Positions 8,802 to 17,509 of a stretch of DNA of 54,987 nt are shown in pieces. Where the stretch lies: the NCBI GenBank assembly GCA_900550055.1, contig URQU01000007.1:1-54987 (forward strand), written 5' to 3'. The notes beneath the pieces are model-generated. The model saw nothing but the letters and a program-made list of their open reading frames with translations, did not search any database and was not told where the DNA came from. The stretch is from an uncultured Coriobacteriaceae bacterium. GTDB lineage: Bacteria; Actinomycetota; Coriobacteriia; Coriobacteriales; Eggerthellaceae. The position numbers were made by a program, and so were the translations under genes. Position 1 is the first letter of the stretch. Each line of letters begins with the position of its first letter.

Positions 8802-10132
8802 GTGTGTCCTCCATAGGGAAAGAGCATTCGCAGCCTTCCGAACCCCCCAAACAGCTTTCCGTGAAAGCGAATATGCTATGGAATTCTATTGGTTCCATGA
8901 CATATCTGGCGTGTCAGTGGCTTACGACTATTGTGGTGGTGCGTCTCTCGTCGGGCTATGACGACGCGGGTTTGCTTTCGCTCGCCATGTCGGTGGTGGG
9001 CATTTTCGGCACGTTTGCGAACTACAAGATGGGCACGTATCAGGTTTCCGACATTGCTCGCGAAAATACGCTCGGCGAGTACATGGGATTTCGTTGCCTG
9101 ACGTTGGCGGGTTCGTTTATTGCGTGTATGGTGTACGCATGGCTGACGTGCGCCTTGTACGCCCTGGTCACAGTTGCATTGTTCTATGTGTTCAAGGCAG
9201 TTGGCCTGCTAATCGACATCCTTCATGGAGAAGATCAGATTAACCGCCGTATGGATTATATCGGCAAGTCGTTCATGCTCCAGGGCGTCTCCACGCTGGC
9301 GGCGTTTGCGGTGGCGTATGGCCTTACGCAGAACCTCAACATTGCCATTGTTGCAATGTTGGTTGCAGCTGTTGGCGTGCTCGTGCTGTTCGATATCCCG
9401 CACTGCCGCCGATTCACGCGCGTGACGGTAAGCTTATCGGGGAAGAAGGCCCTGTTCTTCTTGCGCACGTCGCTGCCAGCGGTTGTTGCGTCCGTTGCGG
9501 CAAGCGCTATTTTCACCATTCCGAAGCAGTACCTGGCGGTGGTTTCCGGTGATGCTGCGCTGGGCATTTATGCCTCTGTTGCCGCGCCGGCGTTGGTGAT
9601 CCAGATGGGCGCGCAGTATCTGTATGGGCCGCTGCTCGACATTTTCCCGCGCTTGTTCTTCGAGGGCGACAAGAAAGGCTTTTTGGCGTTGCTGGGCAAA
9701 ACGGTGCTTGGCATCGTAGGCGTTACTGTGGTGTGCGCCGTGATTCTTGAGTTCGTCGGCGGTTGGGCGCTCGAATTGCTCTTTGGCGCAAGTATTGCCC
9801 CGTATGTGTACTTGCTGCAGCCGATCATCGTGTCGACCGCCGCAACGGCGTTTCTGTGGTTCTTTGGCGACTTGCTCATTACACTGCGCCATTTTTTGGC
9901 GAACTTTGCCGGCAACGTAACGGCGTTTCTGACGGTTATCCCGCTGACGTTTCTGTGCGTGAATGCATGGGACATGAATGGGGTGAGTTTTGCGTGCGCG
10001 GGCGCTTGTTCGCTTGGCGTGCTCATGCTGCTGTTTTTTCTTGTGCGTTCGATTCGTAGAGGGCCGGGCGCTCTTGAGCGCAGGGATCCTATTGGCTCAT
10101 TGGAGGAAACCGTGGAGAAGGATGCGGCATGA
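8798..10132 (+). CDS. Wzx-like polysaccharide flippase (MOP superfamily)
   Basis: A 444-residue membrane protein with about twelve hydrophobic segments spread evenly over its length. The start (MLWNSIGSMTYLACQWLTTI) is typical of oligosaccharide-unit translocases of the MOP superfamily. It should flip the lipid-linked repeat unit made by the neighbouring glycosyltransferases to the outer face of the membrane. It is coupled on both sides: its ATG overlaps the LicD stop at 8798-8801, and its stop overlaps the ATG of the next glycosyltransferase (10129-10132). No Wzy-type polymerase is evident in the operon, so polymerisation may be done elsewhere or not at all. Confidence 0.87.
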   Translation: MSVSSIGKEHSQPSEPPKQLSVKANMLWNSIGSMTYLACQWLTTIVVVRLSSGYDDAGLLSLAMSVVGIFGTFANYKMGTYQVSDIARENTLGEYMGFRCLTLAGSFIACMVYAWLTCALYALVTVALFYVFKAVGLLIDILHGEDQINRRMDYIGKSFMLQGVSTLAAFAVAYGLTQNLNIAIVAMLVAAVGVLVLFDIPHCRRFTRVTVSLSGKKALFFLRTSLPAVVASVAASAIFTIPKQYLAVVSGDAALGIYASVAAPALVIQMGAQYLYGPLLDIFPRLFFEGDKKGFLALLGKTVLGIVGVTVVCAVILEFVGGWALELLFGASIAPYVYLLQPIIVSTAATAFLWFFGDLLITLRHFLANFAGNVTAFLTVIPLTFLCVNAWDMNGVSFACAGACSLGVLMLLFFLVRSIRRGPGALERRDPIGSLEETVEKDAA

Positions 10133-11256
10133 TGCGCATTTTGCAGGTTATCGGCGTGATGGATCGCGGCGGTGCCGAAACGATGATCATGAATCTGTAT
10201 CGGGCGATGGATCGAAGCGACCTGCAATTCGATTTTCTGGTGCATGAACAGCGCGAGGGGGATTATGATGCTGAGATTCGCCGGCTAGGTGGTCGGTTAT
10301 ACCGTCTTCCTCGATTTACGGGCATTAACGAGCGTACGTATCGTAAGCAATGCCGCCTGTTGTTTGCGCAGCATCCTGAATGGGCTGTTGTGCATGGGCA
10401 CATTGGCAGCAGTGCGCCAATTTACTTGAGCGAGGCGAAGCGCGTAGGTTGCTTTGCTATTGCGCATAGCCATGCTCAAAACTACCAAACGGGGCTGGCC
10501 GGCCTCGCATTCAACATGGTCTCTCATCCCGTGAGGCGCGTTGCAGATTACTTTATGGCGTGTTCGCGGGAAGCTGGGCTCGATCGATTCGGGCGAAACC
10601 TAGTTGACAGCGATCGGTTCTCTATTGTTCCCAACGGTATCGATTTGTCGCGATATGTGTGCGGAGACGACGAGCATAAGTCCGCTAAACGTGACAAAGG
10701 CTTGATCGATATGCCTGTGTTTGGGCATGTGGGGCGACTTGCCCCAGAAAAGAATCATGCATTTTTGCTTCAGGTGTTTGCCAAGATTCACCATGCTTTG
10801 CCGAACGCGGTACTGTTGCTTGCTGGACGTGGTCCGCTTGAGGATGAGCTACGCGCTAAAGCGGCTCAGCTTGGTTTGGGCGAAGCTGTGCGGTTTTTAG
10901 GTGTTTGCGATGATGTGCCAGAGATTTTGCGCGCCATGGACGTGTTCTTGATGCCTTCAACGTCTGAGGGCTTAGCGATGGCGGCTGTGGAGGCGCAGGC
11001 GAGCGGGTTGCCATGCGTGCTTTCGACGGGCGTACCCGAATTAGCGCTCGTGTGCTCCAACGCGCATCGTTTAAGTCTTGAGGAGGGGGCTTCAACTTGG
11101 GCTCAGCATGCGCTTGCAGCTTACGAGCGCACCCGTTCTCAGCCGCGAATCGATGCTGTCGAAGAGGTTCGAGAGCACGGTTTTGACATCGCCGAAACAT
11201 CGTCATGGCTTGCGCATTTTTACCGGCGTGCAGCATTAGGGCTGACGCGCGCTTAA
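10129..11256 (+). CDS. GT4 family glycosyltransferase (EpsF/WcaI-like)
   Basis: A 375-residue GT-B glycosyltransferase. The N-terminus ILQVIGVMDRGGAETMIMNL is the typical glycine-rich GT4 opening. FGHVGRLAPEKNH, LLLAGRGPLED and PSTSEGLAMAAVEAQASGLP form the nucleotide-sugar domain. It probably adds one sugar of the repeat unit. The ATG overlaps the flippase stop, and the LicD gene follows after 12 bases. Codon and base use are A+T-richer than in the housekeeping genes further right, as in the rest of the operon. Confidence 0.9.
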   Translation: MMRILQVIGVMDRGGAETMIMNLYRAMDRSDLQFDFLVHEQREGDYDAEIRRLGGRLYRLPRFTGINERTYRKQCRLLFAQHPEWAVVHGHIGSSAPIYLSEAKRVGCFAIAHSHAQNYQTGLAGLAFNMVSHPVRRVADYFMACSREAGLDRFGRNLVDSDRFSIVPNGIDLSRYVCGDDEHKSAKRDKGLIDMPVFGHVGRLAPEKNHAFLLQVFAKIHHALPNAVLLLAGRGPLEDELRAKAAQLGLGEAVRFLGVCDDVPEILRAMDVFLMPSTSEGLAMAAVEAQASGLPCVLSTGVPELALVCSNAHRLSLEEGASTWAQHALAAYERTRSQPRIDAVEEVREHGFDIAETSSWLAHFYRRAALGLTRA

Positions 11257-11268
11257 AGAGGGGGTCTC

Positions 11269-12105
11269 GTGCAATATGAGCAGAACACGCTTCGCCGTTT
11301 ACAAATAGCGGAGTTAGGGATTCTTGAGGCAATCGATCGCGTGTGTCGCGAGAATGGGATTATGTACTTCATCGACTCCGGCACGGTGCTCGGGGCCCGG
11401 CGTCATGGTGGCTTTATCCCGTGGGATGATGATATCGATCTCGGCATGCCACGTGATGATTTCGAGCGTTTCTTGGAGGTTGCCCCCGAGGCTTTGGGAG
11501 AGCGGTTTTGCGTGACTTGCTCTCGAACGAATCCGCATCAGGCTGCTTTATTTGGAAAGGTCATGCTGGCGGGTACGCGCTTTGTAACCGATGAAACGGA
11601 AGAGGCCGGATTCAAGCAGGGTGTTTTCGTGGACATTTTTCCGTATGACGCTGTTTGTTCTGAACCGGATGCGGCAAAGCGGCAGCGTAAACGCTGCATG
11701 ATGTGGCAGAGCCTCTCGTACCTGTATCATTCTAAGCACATTGTGGTGCCGCATCAGGGCGTGCTGGGGGCAGTGGAAAAACTTGCGTGTCGCATAGCAC
11801 ATTTTATGGTGCGTGTGGTCTTGTCTCCGGAGCGCATCAATTGCGGGTTCGACGAGGCTGCCATGGCTGCGAGGGATGATCGAAAATCGGATATGCTGAT
11901 GGTATCTTCATACGCGGCGACCGAGCCGTTTCCGAAGAGTATGCTCTTGCCCCCAGGTACTATCCGATTCGAGGGTATAGAGTTTTTCGCACCTGCCGAC
12001 GTTGAGGGTTATTTGCGTGCGCAATATGGGGAGGCATGGAGTCAATTGCCACCCGAAGATCAACGACGGAATCATGCGCCCAAAGAACTATATCTTGGTG
12101 AATAG
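11269..12105 (+). CDS. licD: LicD family phosphotransferase (copy 2)
   Basis: A 278-residue second LicD paralogue. FIDSGTVLGARRHGG and FIPWDDDIDLGMPRDDF hold the substrate-binding and acidic metal-binding motifs. GVFVDIFPYDAV is a further family segment. GTG start behind a GAGGGGG ribosome site. It is the last gene of the glycan operon, with a strong terminator 140 bases downstream. Two LicD enzymes in one operon suggest two different acceptor sites or two different head groups. The C-terminal half differs clearly from copy 1. Confidence 0.87.
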   Translation: MQYEQNTLRRLQIAELGILEAIDRVCRENGIMYFIDSGTVLGARRHGGFIPWDDDIDLGMPRDDFERFLEVAPEALGERFCVTCSRTNPHQAALFGKVMLAGTRFVTDETEEAGFKQGVFVDIFPYDAVCSEPDAAKRQRKRCMMWQSLSYLYHSKHIVVPHQGVLGAVEKLACRIAHFMVRVVLSPERINCGFDEAAMAARDDRKSDMLMVSSYAATEPFPKSMLLPPGTIRFEGIEFFAPADVEGYLRAQYGEAWSQLPPEDQRRNHAPKELYLGE

Positions 12106-12247
12106 TCATCGGGCTATTTGGGCTAATTGTGGAATCGGACCTAACGCTGCTTGCCCTGTAGGCATGACGTCTCGAAGAGTCCGGGGATGTGGAACACGGA
12201 AACGAAACCTGATTCATGGCGTAGCCTATTTCCGCCTACCAATGAGC

Positions 12248-12284
12248 AGCCGCCGCAGCCCCATACGTGGCTGCGGCGGCTTTT
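12248..12284 (+). terminator. Rho-independent terminator of the glycan operon
   Basis: A 13-bp perfect stem (12248-12260 with 12269-12281) closes an 8-base loop and is followed by T residues. It separates the plus-strand glycan operon from the converging minus-strand lic operon. The 12106-12247 stretch before it holds nothing recognisable. Confidence 0.88.
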
Positions 12285-12288
12285 GCGT

Positions 12289-12561
12289 CTACCTGATATA
12301 CCGCTGAATCGTATCTCTCCCAAAATCGTTAGCGATATAGAAGGTTTGCAATTCTCCGTTGGCGTCTATTTCCCAATCGCACTCGTCCAGAAGCCCGTTT
12401 TCCTTGGCGGTTGCCAGTGCTTCGTCGATGTCTTTTCTGGTGAACAGCTTGTAGGAGCTATAGCTGGCGGCAAGATTGTGCATTACGCCCTCTGTGCAAT
12501 CGGGCTTGCCGTTTGCGAAGTGTTTCATGATTGCGTAATACAGAGGCAGTTCGTTACTCAT
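12289..12561 (-). CDS. Small unknown protein in the licCA-licB operon
   Basis: A 90-residue soluble protein beginning MSNELPLYYAIMKHF with no recognised family. It is acidic, mostly helical by composition, and ends in a segment (ELQTFYIANDFGRDTIQRYI) that could form a beta hairpin plus helix, so a small winged-helix-like fold is conceivable. It starts 3 bases after the permease stop with an AGGAGG ribosome site, so it is very probably the last gene of a kinase/cytidylyltransferase-permease operon. Function unknown. Confidence 0.7.
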   Translation of the reverse strand: MSNELPLYYAIMKHFANGKPDCTEGVMHNLAASYSSYKLFTRKDIDEALATAKENGLLDECDWEIDANGELQTFYIANDFGRDTIQRYIR

Positions 12562-12564
12562 CTT

Positions 12565-13671
12565 CTAATCCTCCTGCTTTTTGCGGATCATATCGATCGG
12601 GTTCACTGCGATGCAGAAGATACCTGCGACCATGATGATCGCCCCGAACCATTGCGTCATCGAGAGCGGCGGGTAATCGGCGCTCATGCCGCCGATGTTC
12701 AGCACTCCAAGAATCAACCAGATGAACAGCGGGCCCCAGAATGCGTACATGCCATTGCATGCCATGCCCAGAGCCGTGCCGCACATCGAATTGCCCTTAT
12801 ACCAGAAGGAGTAAGCTGGCATGGCAAATAAGCCGGAGATTGCGAAAATGAGCAATGCCGGAGTGGAGATTGCTGCTCCAAGCAATTCCGGAACGGCGCC
12901 GATGCCTCCACCGATGGTGGCAAGGATGGGGAAGGCGATCAGTAGCTCTAGGAGCCCTGCGGTGGTTTGGCGAATGGCGATGCCGATTCGGTAGTCGATC
13001 AAAATGGTGCCGAAGCCGGCGACGCAGCCTTCGAATCCCCATCCGAATGCCGCCAGGAAGGCGAATAGGCAACCGAGCAGTGCGTCGGGTCCCATGGAGG
13101 CGAAGCTTGCTCCTCCGATCATGCCTGCAGATGCCAGACAGACCAAGATGCCGATAACCTTATGCGCACTTAGCTTTTGCTTAAAGAGGATACGTCCGAG
13201 AATCGCGCCGATGGCGCAGTTCAAAGCCGCTATGGGAACGATTACTCCAGGGTTTCCCGAAGCCGTCGCCGAGTTGAGGCCGATCACATAGCAGATCGTC
13301 GCGAAGGGTCCTCCGATTATCGCGCAGAGCATCATCACGCGGCCCGGCTTGGTTTTAAGGGTTTTCCAGAAATCGCCAAGCTGCCGGTTCTTCGCGCAAA
13401 CCGCGATCGACCATATGCCGCTGAACAGGTCGTTAAGGCCTGCTGCCAAGGCGGCAAGGGTGAACGTGATGGTGAATGCGTTCAGCGCCGCATTGCCGTT
13501 GCCCCATTCGGTGCCCGCGAACCAGTCGCCCCATACTCCTTGGGTTTCCGCCAAGGTGAGAAAGCCTGTGTATAAGCCGTAGCAGATGCCTGATGCCACG
13601 GCAAAGGTGATGCCCCTCGTCATGAACTTTTTTCGCCGCTGGTTGCGTAGCGTTTCGACTTTTGCCTCCAT
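12565..13671 (-). CDS. DMT superfamily permease, LicB-like
   Basis: A 368-residue membrane protein with about ten transmembrane segments, arranged as the duplicated five-helix unit of EamA/DMT carriers (for example GITFAVASGICYGLYTGFL and VIGILVCLASAGMIGG). LicB choline permeases belong to this superfamily. The gene sits directly downstream of a LicC-LicA fusion in the same operon, the position LicB occupies in lic loci. Choline or a related amino-alcohol is therefore the likely substrate, by context rather than by diagnostic residues. ATG at 13671 with a GGGAGG ribosome site, 37 bases after the upstream stop. Confidence 0.75.
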   Translation of the reverse strand: MEAKVETLRNQRRKKFMTRGITFAVASGICYGLYTGFLTLAETQGVWGDWFAGTEWGNGNAALNAFTITFTLAALAAGLNDLFSGIWSIAVCAKNRQLGDFWKTLKTKPGRVMMLCAIIGGPFATICYVIGLNSATASGNPGVIVPIAALNCAIGAILGRILFKQKLSAHKVIGILVCLASAGMIGGASFASMGPDALLGCLFAFLAAFGWGFEGCVAGFGTILIDYRIGIAIRQTTAGLLELLIAFPILATIGGGIGAVPELLGAAISTPALLIFAISGLFAMPAYSFWYKGNSMCGTALGMACNGMYAFWGPLFIWLILGVLNIGGMSADYPPLSMTQWFGAIIMVAGIFCIAVNPIDMIRKKQED

Positions 13672-13708
13672 CGGATTCCTCCCTTAATCTCGCGGTCCGT
13701 TTTGAGAG

Positions 13709-15475
13709 TTATTGCTGCTTGTACAGGTCCAGCGCCTTCTTCAAATACGTCTTGCCGTAACGGTAATAGATATAGGCCCACTCGCCGACGTTTTCGCCTT
13801 CTGATTCTTTGAGAAGCGACCACGCGTACCAGCACCAGCCTGCCATTCCAACCTGGGCAAGATTATGCCGCCATTCGGCATCCGTGGGCGTGCGCCCGAA
13901 GTAGTGCGTGAGTGCGCGGTGCATTTCTTCCTCGTCAAGCTGATCGCATACGCAAAACGTGCCGAAATCATTTGCATAGTCGCTCATACCTGCGTATTCC
14001 CAGTCGATCAGGCTGACGTTGCCGTTTTCCTCAACAAGGAAATTCAGGCTGAAGAAGTCGTTGTGGCACAACACCGGTTCGCTGCTTTCCGCTTCAAGCA
14101 GCTTGTGGAGCTCCGTTGCCTGCGCTTCCATGTCTGCCCAATCCGTAACATCGATGGGACCTCTTGCCAAAAGCGATCGCTCGTAGCCTTTGCCTTCGTC
14201 GTAGAAGCTGAAGCGGCGTTCGACGGTAGCGTCAGACTCGTGCAGCTGACGCGCCATGGTCATTGCTTTCTTCAACTGGGCATCGTTTTTCGGGTCGAGG
14301 TTTTTGCAGTCAGGAATGAACTTTGAGATCTTCCAACCGCGTCGAGGGTTTTCGAAAACGAAGGTATTGTCCAGCCCAAGAGTTCGCGCGGTTTCGAGGG
14401 CGGTTTTCTCCGCTGCGCGGTCGATGAGCAGCTCTGTTCCTACGCCGGGGTGGCGATACACCCATTCGCCATCATTGGTGGAGAAATGGCAGCTGAGGTT
14501 CGTGAGTCCCTGCTTGAGTGGGTAGACGTTGTGAATTTCCGACTTATCACAGCCGAGAACCGCAACGATGTTGTCGAAGATCTCGGAATCAAGGTTCTCG
14601 AGAAAGAGCGGGTCGAAATCTCGCAGCTCATCGAGCGAGTCGAACTCGTGGATGATCGGCTGGTCATATCGCCTTATTTGCATATCGAACTCTTTGATAT
14701 GCTCGACGTACAGGTCTTCCCAGAGCTTATCGCGGGTTTGGGGCAGATCGTATTCGGCTTCAAGGATTTCGCGGAAATGTGCGGAGAATGCGCGGTCGAA
14801 GAACACGTGCCCGATCATGTACCACGCATCGGTTCCGCCGACAGTTACCTTTGTGATTCGGTCATGCGATCCGGTTTTGATGCACCATTCTTTTGTGAAG
14901 CCCTCAGCGTACTCTGCGGAGTAATATGCTTTCCACACATGGCTTTCGAAGGGGTTTTCCTCGAAATAGTTATCCGAAGAGCAGATATAGGTGTTGTCGA
15001 GGATCTCGCGAACCAGCATGAGCGAGGAGTTGTTGTTGCGGGATGCATACTCGCGATTTACAACGATTTTTACCCCATATTTGTCCTCGAGGTAGAAGAA
15101 TGATTCCTTTTTATAGCCAACCACGACAACGATGTCGCGGATTCCTACGGCCTGAAGCTGTTCGATTTGGCGCTCGATAAGGATTTCGCCGCGCACCTTA
15201 AGCAGCCCCTTAGGGCGTTCGTAGGAAATGGGGGCGAAGCGGGAAGAAAGGCCGGCTGCGAGGATAACGGCATTGTCGACAGCGTAGGGCTTCAATGCGG
15301 CTATGCCCGCAATAGTGAGTCGGCCGTTTTCGATTAGGCCGGCTGCCTCGCATTCTTTGCAGGTAGCGTTGACTGTGGCAAGGCTAAGACCAGTTTCGCT
15401 CGAAAGTTCTCTTTGGGTGAGCTCGCTTTGCTTGTTGAGCGCATTGATCACTTTGAATTGGTTCTGAGACAGCAT
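13709..15475 (-). CDS. wHTH-LicC-LicA fusion protein (copy 1)
   Basis: A 588-residue three-domain protein. Residues 1-60 are a winged helix (TQRELSSETGLSLATVN is the recognition unit). Residues ~67-300 are a nucleotidyltransferase like LicC (AAGLSSRFAPISYERPKG nucleotide loop; SRNNNSSLML substrate segment). Residues ~320-588 are a LicA/choline-kinase-like phosphotransferase (CHNDFFSLNFL with catalytic Asp; LIDWEYAGMSDYANDFGTF metal site). It should phosphorylate choline or ethanolamine and make the CDP-activated form. The longer frame to 15601 is rejected: the ATG at 15475 has a GAAAGG ribosome site and aligns with the other copies. A 10-bp-arm inverted repeat lies just upstream. It heads the operon with the LicB-like permease and the 90-residue protein. 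Confidence 0.85.
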   Translation of the reverse strand: MLSQNQFKVINALNKQSELTQRELSSETGLSLATVNATCKECEAAGLIENGRLTIAGIAALKPYAVDNAVILAAGLSSRFAPISYERPKGLLKVRGEILIERQIEQLQAVGIRDIVVVVGYKKESFFYLEDKYGVKIVVNREYASRNNNSSLMLVREILDNTYICSSDNYFEENPFESHVWKAYYSAEYAEGFTKEWCIKTGSHDRITKVTVGGTDAWYMIGHVFFDRAFSAHFREILEAEYDLPQTRDKLWEDLYVEHIKEFDMQIRRYDQPIIHEFDSLDELRDFDPLFLENLDSEIFDNIVAVLGCDKSEIHNVYPLKQGLTNLSCHFSTNDGEWVYRHPGVGTELLIDRAAEKTALETARTLGLDNTFVFENPRRGWKISKFIPDCKNLDPKNDAQLKKAMTMARQLHESDATVERRFSFYDEGKGYERSLLARGPIDVTDWADMEAQATELHKLLEAESSEPVLCHNDFFSLNFLVEENGNVSLIDWEYAGMSDYANDFGTFCVCDQLDEEEMHRALTHYFGRTPTDAEWRHNLAQVGMAGWCWYAWSLLKESEGENVGEWAYIYYRYGKTYLKKALDLYKQQ

Positions 15476-15677
15476 TGTTGAAGTGCCTTTCGTTGTTCGG
15501 ATATCGTTAGGATAACAACGAAAACGAACAAATAGCGTTTCCGCATGCCCTTCCCATAAGTTATTCAATTCGAGTAAATGGCGCCGCTTCATTGCGTTCA
15601 TTTCTTACAAGCTCTTTACAATAATGAACACCGCTCCTAGACTTGCCAATAAAAGTTCGAGTTTAGGAGTATGGTAC
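15476..15677. promoter_or_regulatory. Divergent lic promoter region with operator-like inverted repeat
   Basis: Two wHTH-LicC-LicA genes diverge from this 202-base spacer. TTTCGTTGTT (15488-15497) and AACAACGAAA (15514-15523) form a perfect 10-bp inverted repeat over a 16-base gap, immediately before the minus-strand start. On the minus strand a TTGTTC/TAACGA pair with 16-base spacing overlaps it. On the plus side TACAAT near 15617 may be a -10. The repeat is a natural binding site for the winged helix of the encoded proteins, which is an inference. Confidence 0.55.
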
Positions 15678-17507
15678 GTGGGTCTTTCACGCAGCGAGTT
15701 CAAAGTTTTGCGCACTTTGGCGTGCCATGACATAAGCACCCAGCGTCAGCTTGCTTCAGCCGCGGATTTGTCGCTGGGGTCGGCAAATCGCATTTTGCAT
15801 AGTTGCGCGATTGCGGGATGGGTTGATGGCTTCGGTTTGACGTCGCAGGGTTTTGCCGAGCTGAATCATTATAAAGTTGACAACGCTATTATCATGGCAG
15901 CGGGAATGTCGTCTCGCTTTGCGCCGCTTTCGTATGAAAAGCCTAAGGGGTTGTTCGAGGTGCGCGGTGAGATCCTTATTGAGCGGCAAATACGACAGCT
16001 GCAAGAAGTAGGCATTACCGATATCACTGTGGTGGTTGGTTACATGAAGGAAGCGTTCTTCTACCTGGAAGACGCGTTCGGCGTGAAAATCGTTGTGAAC
16101 CCAACCTACGCTACGCGTAACAACAACGGTACATTAATGCAGGTCGTCGACCAGCTGCGCAACACGTATCTGTGCTCGTCGGACAATTACTATGCGCGCA
16201 ACGTGTTTGAGCGCTACCAGTATCGTTCCGGGTATTCCGCGGTGTTCGCCGAGGGGCGAACTGATGAATACTGCGCCGAAGTGGCTCGCAACGGCGTGAT
16301 TTCCCGAATCGCGCACGGCGGCCAGGACGCGTGGGAGCTTTTGGGCTATGCGTATTTCGACGCGGAGTTTTCCAAGGCGTTCCTGGATATCTTGCTGCGT
16401 GAATACTACCTGCCGGAAACGGCCCCGAAGTTGTGGGAGGACCTGTTCGCGGATCATGTTCGCGACCTGCCGCCCATGGAGCTGCATCGCTTTGAAGCGG
16501 GCATCGTGTACGAGTTCGACTATTTAAGTGATCTGTGCGCCTTCGACCGCGACTTTATGGTGAACGTTGACTCTGCCATTTTGGATAACATCTGCCGCAC
16601 GCTTTCCTGCGCGCGCGAGGACATTATCGACGTCGAACCAGTGAAGGCGGGCCTGACGAATCTGTCGGTCTTGTTCAGCGTGCACGGCGTGCAGTACGTG
16701 TACCGTCATCCTGGCGATGGCACCGAAGAAATCGTGAATCGCCAGAGCGAGGCGTATGCCTTGCGCCTGGCGAAGCGGTTGGGACTTGATGACACCTATG
16801 TGTTCGCCGAAGCCGATGAGGGTTGGAAGATCTCGCGATACGTGCCGGATTGCGTACCGTTCGATTATCGCAACCCCGATCACGTAAAAGGAGCGCTTGC
16901 GCTGGTGCGACGCTTGCACGAAAGCGGGGAGACGTCGCCCTGGACGTTCGATTTTGCGCAGGAGACGGACCATGTCGTGAAACTGCTGCGCGACAAACGG
17001 TATCCATTCCCGGCGGACTTTGACGCGCTGCATGCGCGCATCAAGGCGCTTTCAGCCAAGTTGGCGGATGAGGACGCGGCTCCCGTGATGTGTCACAACG
17101 ACTTCTACGGGCCCAATGTGCTCGTGGGACCCGATCGCATGCACCTTATCGACTGGGAATACGGTGCGATGGGCGATTATGGTTGCGACCTGGGCAATTT
17201 CTTCGCGCAAGGTTCGGGCTACGCGGTTGCGGAATCGGTGGCGGTGCTCGATCTGTATTTTGGCCGCGCGGCAACCGCGGTGGAGGTACGCCACTGCTTG
17301 GCGTGTACGGCCGTCGTGGGCTTTTACTGGTACGCGTGGGCTATGTTCAAGGAGTCGCAGGGCAATCCTATGGGCGAATGGCTGTACAAGTGGTATCGTG
17401 CGGCTATCGATTACGCTGATGCGGTCGAGCCGATGTATGAAACGGATGCGTGCCTCTGTAAGGCTGTTGCGCTGTCCGAGGTATGGAATGGAAAGGGAAC
17501 GGAATAA
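15678..17507 (+). CDS. wHTH-LicC-LicA fusion protein (copy 2)
   Basis: A 609-residue paralogue with the same domain order: winged helix (~1-60, STQRQLASAADLSLGSAN), LicC-like nucleotidyltransferase (AAGMSSRFAPLSYEKPKG; TRNNNGTLMQ) and LicA-like kinase (CHNDFYGPNVLV; LIDWEYGAMGDYGCDLGNF). I chose the GTG at 15678 because AGGAG sits eight bases before it and GLSRSEF then aligns with MGLSKREF of copy 3; the upstream ATG at 15624 lacks this support. Its C-terminus is ~20 residues longer than in the other copies. The next gene starts two bases after its stop, so the two form an operon. Confidence 0.85.
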   Translation: MGLSRSEFKVLRTLACHDISTQRQLASAADLSLGSANRILHSCAIAGWVDGFGLTSQGFAELNHYKVDNAIIMAAGMSSRFAPLSYEKPKGLFEVRGEILIERQIRQLQEVGITDITVVVGYMKEAFFYLEDAFGVKIVVNPTYATRNNNGTLMQVVDQLRNTYLCSSDNYYARNVFERYQYRSGYSAVFAEGRTDEYCAEVARNGVISRIAHGGQDAWELLGYAYFDAEFSKAFLDILLREYYLPETAPKLWEDLFADHVRDLPPMELHRFEAGIVYEFDYLSDLCAFDRDFMVNVDSAILDNICRTLSCAREDIIDVEPVKAGLTNLSVLFSVHGVQYVYRHPGDGTEEIVNRQSEAYALRLAKRLGLDDTYVFAEADEGWKISRYVPDCVPFDYRNPDHVKGALALVRRLHESGETSPWTFDFAQETDHVVKLLRDKRYPFPADFDALHARIKALSAKLADEDAAPVMCHNDFYGPNVLVGPDRMHLIDWEYGAMGDYGCDLGNFFAQGSGYAVAESVAVLDLYFGRAATAVEVRHCLACTAVVGFYWYAWAMFKESQGNPMGEWLYKWYRAAIDYADAVEPMYETDACLCKAVALSEVWNGKGTE

Positions 17508-17509
17508 TC

